Shown here: positions 7,896-12,706 of the stretch, one piece after another
Layout: each line of letters starts with the position of its first letter
Numbering within the stretch: the stretch's first letter is position 1
Assembly (NCBI GenBank): GCA_937860285.1
Contig: CALMBS010000420.1
Coordinates: 1 to 12,706, forward strand
DNA length: 12,706 nt
Source: an uncultured Chloroflexota bacterium
Lineage (GTDB): Bacteria > Chloroflexota > Dehalococcoidia > UBA2247 > RBG-13-53-26
Reading direction: 5' to 3'
Translations under genes and position numbers: made by a program
The notes under the pieces: generated by a model
The model's database searches: none
Told to the model about the DNA's origin: nothing
Seen by the model: the letters and a program-made list of their open reading frames with translations, nothing else

Positions 7896-7905
7896 ACATT
7901 AATGT
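7896..7905. promoter_or_regulatory. Palindrome ACATTAATGT, possible operator
   Basis: A perfect 10-base palindrome sits in the AT-richest part of the 206-base gap upstream of the HD-GYP gene. It extends as TcACATTAATGTcA with one mismatched pair. It lies about 105 bases upstream of the HD-GYP start and may bind a dimeric regulator. A TATCAT hexamer on the - strand (7850-7845) resembles a -10 box but has no good -35 partner. No regulator can be named. Confidence 0.3.
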
Positions 7906-7959
7906 CATAGATGCGGTGTGGCAGCCTGAACGTGAGAAGGCGGCCGCCTGATGCCAGTC

Positions 7960-7970
7960 CACGACAGGCA
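7960..7970. repeat. 11-bp direct repeat CACGACAGGCA, copy 2
   Basis: This is the second exact copy of the element at 7806-7816, spaced 154 bases start to start. It lies about 30 bases downstream of the AOR stop codon. Confidence 0.35.
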
Positions 7971-7975
7971 TTGTG

Positions 7976-7989
7976 CCGGCAGCTGCCGG
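7976..7989 (-). terminator. Perfect 14-bp palindrome after the AOR gene, possible hairpin
   Basis: CCGGCAGCTGCCGG is a perfect palindrome starting 8 bases after the AOR stop (- strand). As RNA it can form a 5-pair stem with an AGCT loop. It could end the three-gene operon or stabilise its 3' end. There is no U-tract after it, so a classical intrinsic terminator is not shown. Confidence 0.3.
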
Positions 7990-7997
7990 TTCGCGCG

Positions 7998-9968
7998 TCA
8001 GCCCAGGAGCCCGCGGCCCCGCAGGTCGTGGGCCACATCCCCCAGCCCCAGGCCCTCCAGGCCGGCGGCGGTCGGCAGACCCGTGGCCACGTCCCATCCC
8101 CGCAAGCGGTAGTACTCGTCCTTCATGGCCTCGAAGGCCGCCCGGTCCACCACGCGGCCCTTGACGGAGACCACCTCGCCGTCCTTGCCGGGAAGGATGA
8201 GCTGGGGGTCCTGGATCTCGTATTCCAGGGGCTCGGTGTAGGCCTGCTCCGGGAGGGTGTCCGCGGCCCGCCCGCGGTGGCCCTCGCGCAGGTGGATGGC
8301 CCGCACCAGGTTGAAGACCCTGTCCCCGATGCGGTTAAGCCCGGCCTCGTCCAGGTCGCGGCCGGTGATGGCGGACACGATCCGGCTCTCCAGCGTGGAG
8401 TCGCCGACGTGGTCCTCGGAGAACTCCGCCTCCAGCATGGGCCACAGCCAGTCACACAGCACCAGGGACTCCTTGGCATACGAGCGGTCCTGGATCTTCC
8501 TGGCGGCCATCGCCTTGCCTTCATACGTGGAAAAGTCGGCGGCCAGCTCGCTCCCCCAGAACCGGGCAGCTATGGCCCTGAGCGTCTGGGTGGTGGGGAA
8601 GACGTTGAGGCCCATGTGGCAGGTCAGCCACTTGCCGAGGCAGGTGGTCACCTCGTGGAGCACGCTGATGGGCAGCCTCGGCTCCATGGCCCACAGCAGG
8701 CCGGTGACTATGTAGAGCCTGGGGCCGTAGGGCTGGCTGTAGCCCGGCTCGGAGAGTATGCCCACCCGCTGGACCTGCTCCACGGCGGCCGGCCCGACCT
8801 CTGCCGCGGCCTTCTCCAGTCCCCGGGCCAGCAGGTCACCGAACCCCTCCCGCCGGGACATCTTCCCGAGGAGGACCTCGATGAACTCGGCGCTGCCGAT
8901 CTGCGACAGGGGCATCCCGGTGCCGGACTCGGTGAGTATCCCCGCCCGGTAGCACGCATCCAGCCAGCTGATGGTCAGGTCCACCCCGATGGTGTCCAGC
9001 CCGTAGTTGTCGCACAGCTTGGTGGCCTGGAAGGGAACGTCGTTCCACTCCCTGTAGTACCGCTCCGCCCACGGCTGGTAGACCCAGGCGGAGTGGCAGA
9101 TGAACTTGCCCGACCGCCCGTCGCTCGCCCGGTAAACGCTCCGGGGGCACCGGCCCAGGCAGCCGTAGCATGGCTCCTTCTTCAGCACGCCTTCGCCCGG
9201 CACCGTCCTGAACTCCAGGCGGGGATCGTGGGACCAGCGGCTGAGGACATTGTGATAGGCCGCGTCGTAGTACGGGAAGCCTATCCTGAGGCCCCGGTAG
9301 TGGTCCTGCAGCTCCTTGACCATGTCCGGCCGGGCTACCTCGACGGGCCGGCTGCCCCAGGACACCGCCACGGCCTTGAGCTTCTTGGAGCCCAGCGCCG
9401 CCCCCAGGCCCCGGGACCCGGCCGCATCATTGTCGGCGATGAGGTTGGCCATGACGGCCTGGCTCTCGCCGGCCTGCCCAACGGCCACCACCCTCAGCGA
9501 GCTCCCCAGCTCGCCTTTCAGCGCCTCCCGCGTCTCTATGGCGCCCCGCCCCCACAGGGCGGAGGCGTCCCGCAGCTCGGCGGCGCCGTCATGGAGGAAG
9601 AGGTACACCGGCTTCTCCGAGCGGCCGGAGACCACGATGGCATCAAAGCCGGCGAACTTGAGGGCGGCCCCCCACCTGCCGCCGAAGTTGCCGTAGCTGA
9701 ACCGCTCAACGCCGGGGGCCTTGCCGCAGACCGTCCACCTCGACCCGGCGAAGACCGGCACTCCGCCTACCGGCCCGGTGGCCAGTATGACCGCGTTCTC
9801 TTCATCCAGGGCGCCGGCCGCCGGCGGGACCTGCTCCCAGTAGACGCGCGCGGCCAGGCCCCGCCCTCCCAGGAAGCGTTCGCTGTAGTCCGCCGTTGGG
9901 GTCTCGGTCAGCCTGCCGGAGGAGAGGTCGGCTCGAAGGACCTTCCCGGCATACCCCGCAGGGCTCAC
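7998..9968 (-). CDS. Aldehyde:ferredoxin oxidoreductase family protein (W/Mo pterin, 4Fe-4S)
   Basis: The product is 656 aa from a GTG start, with GGGGAG about 6 bases upstream. The N-terminal tungstopterin-binding domain is typical (YAGKVLRADLSSGRLTE, GGRGLAARVYW, SYGNFGGRWGAALKFAGFDA, GSRGLGAALGSKKLKA). Cluster ligands are C267-x2-C270-x3-C274 (CYGCLGRC) and the distant C505 (LVLCDW), in the order known from Pyrococcus AOR. These enzymes interconvert aldehydes and carboxylic acids, or in some branches reduce aromatic acyl-CoA, using ferredoxin. No electron-transfer subunit or pterin-synthesis gene is in the window. At 656 aa it is longer than the ~605 of the archetype. Its GTG overlaps the upstream kinase stop as GTGA, implying translational coupling. 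The family is certain; the substrate is unknown. Confidence 0.95.
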   Translation of the reverse strand: MSPAGYAGKVLRADLSSGRLTETPTADYSERFLGGRGLAARVYWEQVPPAAGALDEENAVILATGPVGGVPVFAGSRWTVCGKAPGVERFSYGNFGGRWGAALKFAGFDAIVVSGRSEKPVYLFLHDGAAELRDASALWGRGAIETREALKGELGSSLRVVAVGQAGESQAVMANLIADNDAAGSRGLGAALGSKKLKAVAVSWGSRPVEVARPDMVKELQDHYRGLRIGFPYYDAAYHNVLSRWSHDPRLEFRTVPGEGVLKKEPCYGCLGRCPRSVYRASDGRSGKFICHSAWVYQPWAERYYREWNDVPFQATKLCDNYGLDTIGVDLTISWLDACYRAGILTESGTGMPLSQIGSAEFIEVLLGKMSRREGFGDLLARGLEKAAAEVGPAAVEQVQRVGILSEPGYSQPYGPRLYIVTGLLWAMEPRLPISVLHEVTTCLGKWLTCHMGLNVFPTTQTLRAIAARFWGSELAADFSTYEGKAMAARKIQDRSYAKESLVLCDWLWPMLEAEFSEDHVGDSTLESRIVSAITGRDLDEAGLNRIGDRVFNLVRAIHLREGHRGRAADTLPEQAYTEPLEYEIQDPQLILPGKDGEVVSVKGRVVDRAAFEAMKDEYYRLRGWDVATGLPTAAGLEGLGLGDVAHDLRGRGLLG

Positions 9969-11341
9969 TTCTTGCTCCCCAGACTGGCGATCAGCCGCTC
10001 CAGCAGGTCCCCGGCCAGGGTGACGTCGCCCTCAATCCTGATCTTGCCCATCAGGATGGCGTCCGTCGGCCCCAGCTCGCCCCGCTGCATGGCCTTGAAA
10101 TCGGCTCCCGACAGCCTGAGGGTGCTCACCGGCCCGTCGGCCTGGCCGTCCCGGGTGGCTATCCGGCCGTGGTCGAAGAGGGCATACCAGTCGCGGGGCG
10201 CCGCCCCGGTGAAGTGGAACTGCAGCGCCACCTTCATGTCCTCGATCTTGCTGACCTCCTTCTTGCGGCCCGGCGCCGGGAGGTTCAGCAGGCTGGCGAT
10301 GCGCTGCGTCATGGGGTTGTTGAGCTCGGCGTCCTCCGCCAGGAGGGTGGCGCCCATGGACCGTATGTTCTTGTACACCCTGACCAGGGGCACCGCCAGC
10401 CGCAGCGGGGCGAGGACCTGGTTGAAGAGCAGGTGCTCCGCCTTCCAGCCGGTCAGATCCTCGTAGCGGCGGATGGTCTCTTCCTGGCCGGGGGTCCCCT
10501 CCAGCCGGGGTACGCCGTAGGCCTCGCTGGAGTGCCAGTCCAGAAAGAGGAACCAGGCCAGGTCGCAGATGGGGTCCCCGAGGTAGGTGAAGTCCCAGTC
10601 CAGCAGGGCCACCACATCGCCATCAGCGTTGTAGAGGGTGTTGGGCAGGCGGCAGTCGCCCCAGCACAGCGTGATGCGTTCCGGGACATAGCGGTTCTGC
10701 CTCAGCCACTTCAGCGCATAGTCCAGCACCGGCTGCGGATCGTCCTTGACCACCCAGCGGAGCATCGACTCGAAGTAGTCCAGCAGGCCGTCAATGGTGC
10801 TGGTGCCTCCTCTGGGCAGACCCAGGAAGTCCAAACGGGCCTTCTTCCAGTCAAGCTGGTGGCACTTGACTATGCCCTCGAGGGCCCCCCACCACATCTT
10901 CGCCCGCTTCTGAGGCGTAGCGTCAAAGTAGGACCCGGCGCTGTGGTAAAGAGGGAAGTCGGGCGGGGTCGTCCCCGGCAGCCTCTCCATGATGTAGAAA
11001 GGGGTGCCCAGGATGCTCTCATCCTGCTCCACCCGCCAGAGGACCTTCGGCACCGGAATGCCGGTCCCGTTCAGGCGCTGCATGACCAGGAACTGGCGCC
11101 TCAGATCGTAGTCCGGGAAGACCGGCAGCAGCGGCGGCCGGCGGAAGACCATCTCCTGTGACTTCCGCTGCCCGGCCTCGGTCCAGTCGAGCCTGAACAT
11201 GAAGGTCTCGGCGACGAAGCCGGCCTCCGGCGGCTTCATGTTGGACACGGCGATGTCCCCGGCCCCGGGCATCCTGGATTGAAACCACGGGACCAGCTTG
11301 TGTTGCAGCTCTTCCAGGTTGGCCCTGCTCCGCGAAACCAT
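9965..11341 (-). CDS. APH-family phosphotransferase fused to C-terminal SCP2 domain
   Basis: The product is 458 aa. ATG 11341 follows AAAGGGGGG at 6 bases. Residues ~30-340 form an aminoglycoside-phosphotransferase/choline-kinase-like fold. It has an ATP-binding N-lobe (YIMERLPG), the catalytic-loop motif C-W-G-D-C-R-L-P-N (D229, N234) and the metal site D248-W-D250 (LLDWDFTYLGDP). The His usually before G-D is Trp. Residues ~365-455 look like a sterol-carrier-protein-2 domain (LRLSGADFKAMQRGELGP, GKIRIEGDVTLAGDLLERL). The kinase part most resembles the phosphotransferase domain of ACAD10/ACAD11, which phosphorylates 4-hydroxyacyl-CoA; an antibiotic-resistance role is unlikely. The SCP2 domain probably presents a lipid or acyl-CoA. 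It lies between the AttH-like gene (41-base gap) and AOR (4-base overlap). Confidence 0.9.
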   Translation of the reverse strand: MVSRSRANLEELQHKLVPWFQSRMPGAGDIAVSNMKPPEAGFVAETFMFRLDWTEAGQRKSQEMVFRRPPLLPVFPDYDLRRQFLVMQRLNGTGIPVPKVLWRVEQDESILGTPFYIMERLPGTTPPDFPLYHSAGSYFDATPQKRAKMWWGALEGIVKCHQLDWKKARLDFLGLPRGGTSTIDGLLDYFESMLRWVVKDDPQPVLDYALKWLRQNRYVPERITLCWGDCRLPNTLYNADGDVVALLDWDFTYLGDPICDLAWFLFLDWHSSEAYGVPRLEGTPGQEETIRRYEDLTGWKAEHLLFNQVLAPLRLAVPLVRVYKNIRSMGATLLAEDAELNNPMTQRIASLLNLPAPGRKKEVSKIEDMKVALQFHFTGAAPRDWYALFDHGRIATRDGQADGPVSTLRLSGADFKAMQRGELGPTDAILMGKIRIEGDVTLAGDLLERLIASLGSKK

Positions 11342-11347
11342 ACTTGT

Positions 11348-11356
11348 CCCCCCTTT
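11348..11356 (-). promoter_or_regulatory. Shine-Dalgarno block AAAGGGGGG of the kinase-SCP2 gene
   Basis: AAAGGGGGG on the - strand ends 6 bases before ATG 11341 and fixes that start. The frame stays open far upstream without a comparable site. The surrounding 11 bases (GAAAGGGGGGA) recur with the same spacing ahead of the next gene upstream. Confidence 0.7.
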
Positions 11357-11382
11357 CAGAATGCGTCCGGAGGGCCCCGGGC

Positions 11383-12492
11383 CTAGTAGCCCTGGTAGCC
11401 GTACTTCGGGTACTTGCCGACGTTCACCATCTCCAGCAGCCCGTAGCCGACCTCCTTGCCGCAGGTGACCTCGCACAGGGTCTCGGTGAGGAAGGATATC
11501 TTCCGGAGCTCCGCCGGGTCGGTGAGATCCACCTTGAAGCCGTCGATATAGGAGGGCCCCTTCCACATGCCGGACGAGTAGTCCCGGTAGTAGTCGTAGC
11601 CGGCCGGCCCCGGGTAGAACGTGGTCCTGGGCCTGATGGAGAGCTTGCGCCGGGTGCCGTCTGCCGCCTTGACCGTCACCGTCCCGGATTTCGCCACCCT
11701 GACATCGGGGCGGAACCGGAAGTCGTGCTCCAGCTCGACCAGGTTCATCTCCTGGTCCTGCTTCCGGCTGCCCAGGGGATAGGTCTCCCACCCCTCGAAA
11801 TGCTCTATACGTCCCTCCCAGTCCTCTCTCTGGGCGGTGTGGATGGCCCGCGTGCCGAAGTCGAAGATGCACATGAAGTAGAATGCCCCCTGTGGTATGT
11901 CCCCGGGCTGGGCCCAGGGCTCCGGCCAGCTGCCTCCTCCCACACCCCGCCGGACCCCCCAAGAATGGTCGCGGCCGCCGCGGTACTTCGCGGGGTCGAT
12001 GCGGTACCTCTTCGCCCCCACCTTGAACCAGCCGCTGAACCCGCCGATCTGGTAGTAGCGCCGCGCCTCCTCCTGTATGCGCCCGCGAAGGCGAGAGAAC
12101 ATGGGCACCTGCTCGTAGGCCGGGTAGCGCCCGTCAAAATCGACGCTGAAGCTGAGGCCGCGCTCGTTGTCCTTGAGCGACATGCGGACCTGCTTCAGGG
12201 GTTCCAGGACCTCATAGGTGAAGGGGCCGACCTCCACCCCCGCTCCAGTCTCGGGCCGCAGCTCCTCCGAAGCCCGGACCACGTGGGCGGTCTTGTTGTC
12301 CAGGGTGACCATCCCGTAGGCGTCGATGACGTTGCGGTTGGGGTAGCGGGCCAGGCCGGTCATGAAGTTCAGCCGGCCGGAGATGTCGAACCCGTAGAGC
12401 ACGACCCTCTCGGTCCACCTGGGATCGCTGGTATACACGTGGTCGAAGGTGGTGGCCATCTGGTGGCAAATGATCTCGTCGAATTTGGTCAG
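11383..12492 (-). CDS. AttH/CrtC-like (DUF7064/DUF7065-type) putative lipocalin-fold protein
   Basis: The product is 369 aa from a proposed CTG start at 12492, or 358 aa from ATG 12459. CTG is preferred because AAAGGGGGG lies 6 bases before it, whereas ATG 12459 has no ribosome site. The added residues LTKFDEIICHQ also read like real protein. The hallmark is R-D-H-S-W-G-V-R (D164-H165 counted from ATG 12459), shared by AttH, CrtC-like and DUF7065 proteins. Others are DPRWTERVVLYGFD and LARYPNRNVIDAYG near the N-terminus. The fold is expected to be two lipocalin-like barrels that bind hydrophobic molecules; CrtC relatives hydrate carotenoids, but most members are unassigned. The tail is Tyr rich (KYPKYGYQGY). 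No signal peptide is evident. It heads the operon with the kinase-SCP2 and AOR genes, which suggests a shared lipid-like substrate. Family assignment is from motifs; the reaction is unknown. Confidence 0.85.
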   Translation of the reverse strand: MTKFDEIICHQMATTFDHVYTSDPRWTERVVLYGFDISGRLNFMTGLARYPNRNVIDAYGMVTLDNKTAHVVRASEELRPETGAGVEVGPFTYEVLEPLKQVRMSLKDNERGLSFSVDFDGRYPAYEQVPMFSRLRGRIQEEARRYYQIGGFSGWFKVGAKRYRIDPAKYRGGRDHSWGVRRGVGGGSWPEPWAQPGDIPQGAFYFMCIFDFGTRAIHTAQREDWEGRIEHFEGWETYPLGSRKQDQEMNLVELEHDFRFRPDVRVAKSGTVTVKAADGTRRKLSIRPRTTFYPGPAGYDYYRDYSSGMWKGPSYIDGFKVDLTDPAELRKISFLTETLCEVTCGKEVGYGLLEMVNVGKYPKYGYQGY

Positions 12493-12498
12493 CCTCCT

Positions 12499-12507
12499 CC
12501 CCCCTTT
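12499..12507 (-). promoter_or_regulatory. Shine-Dalgarno block AAAGGGGGG ahead of a CTG start
   Basis: AAAGGGGGG (12507-12499 on the - strand) is followed by the 6-base spacer AGGAGG and then CTG (12492-12490). The block and spacing match those of the kinase gene. It is 39 bases from ATG 12459, too far to serve that codon. An in-frame stop at 12519 leaves no ATG, GTG or TTG in between. Confidence 0.6.
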
Positions 12508-12509
12508 CG

Positions 12510-12706
12510 ATTCTGCTCAGCGGGGCCGCCACCGGCGTCATCGACCCGCTCCTCGTGCGCATTCTCATGGCGAGCCTCGCCCTGATCAATGGGATCGGCA
12601 TCATGGCCTACCTGGTTCTCTGGTTGCTGATCCCCGAAGCGGGCGCCGAGTATGTCGGCCAGGAAGAGATTGTCAAGCGCCACCTGCAGGAAATCGGCCG
12701 CCGCTT
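12510..12706 (+). CDS. PspC-like membrane protein fragment, no standard start, runs off the window
   Basis: The + strand frame reads SGAATGVIDPLLVRI and then LINGIGIMAYLVLWLLIP, closely matching the PspC domain pattern (GGLAEYFGIDPTLVRL, then a hydrophobic helix ending LWL-IP). One transmembrane segment is evident, followed by a charged tail (GQEEIVKRHLQEIGRR). PspC proteins are small inner-membrane partners of envelope-stress regulators. The usual N-terminal RSRxDRxIAGV stretch is not recognisable. The frame is closed by TGA at 12471, and no ATG, GTG or TTG precedes the domain; the first ATG (12567) lies inside the membrane helix. It may be a remnant, start at ATT/CTG (12510-12515), or reflect a rearrangement. 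The 3' end is outside the window. Confidence 0.5.
   Translation, partial: MLLSGAATGVIDPLLVRILMASLALINGIGIMAYLVLWLLIPEAGAEYVGQEEIVKRHLQEIGRR

Noticed and set aside
7911..10466. 851-codon open frame on the + strand opposite the AOR gene
   Set aside because: Its product has no recognisable domain and is Gly/Pro/Leu/Arg biased. The opposite strand encodes a complete AOR protein with all cluster cysteines. It is an open antisense frame caused by high GC.
10597..10660. Aminoglycoside resistance kinase
   Set aside because: The APH fold is present, but the SCP2 fusion, catabolic neighbours and ACAD10/11-like features point to a lipid or acyl-CoA substrate.
11344..12585. 413-codon open frame on the + strand opposite the AttH-like gene
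   Set aside because: No domain is seen. It covers the AttH-like gene with its RDHSWG motif and uses a different frame from the PspC-like fragment.

Overview
This is a GC-rich bacterial chromosomal window. Its protein families suggest an anaerobic or microaerophilic, lipid- or aromatic-degrading bacterium: an FeS old-yellow-enzyme reductase, a tungsten/molybdenum aldehyde:ferredoxin oxidoreductase, a kinase fused to a sterol-carrier domain, an AttH/CrtC-like protein, a B12-type radical SAM enzyme and a PAS/HD-GYP protein. The mix fits Chloroflexota (Dehalococcoidia or SAR202-like) best, but that is inference from family content. No rRNA, tRNA, IS element, phage gene or CRISPR array was seen.

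Layout. The left half (1-6126) is read on the + strand. It holds the 3' part of an FMN/FAD/4Fe-4S ene-reductase (1-1134), then a good sigma70-type promoter (1146-1174), then a tightly packed operon: YchF-family P-loop NTPase (1246-2322), Tex RNA-binding protein (2328-4640) and a radical SAM protein with a B12-binding-type N-terminus (4642-6126). The right half (6196-12492) is read on the - strand and converges on the first. A PAS/HD-GYP protein (6196-7791) is separated by a 206-bp gap from a three-gene operon, transcribed in the order AttH/CrtC-like protein (11383-12492), APH-type kinase fused to SCP2 (9965-11341), AOR-family oxidoreductase (7998-9968). At the right edge a + strand PspC-like membrane fragment abuts the operon head with no room for a normal intergenic region.

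How the genes may work together. YchF and Tex suggest a translation/transcription housekeeping unit, with the radical SAM enzyme as a passenger of unknown substrate. The AttH-like, kinase-SCP2 and AOR genes look like a small catabolic cassette for a hydrophobic hydroxylated or aldehyde-bearing substrate. The 4-bp GTGA overlap between kinase and AOR and the matching Shine-Dalgarno blocks ahead of the first two genes support co-expression.

Most notable points. YchF appears to start at an ACG codon and the AttH-like gene at a CTG codon, each correctly spaced from a Shine-Dalgarno sequence. The HD-GYP domain has Ser where a metal-ligand His is expected. The kinase has an unusual SCP2 fusion. The PspC remnant marks a possible rearrangement junction.
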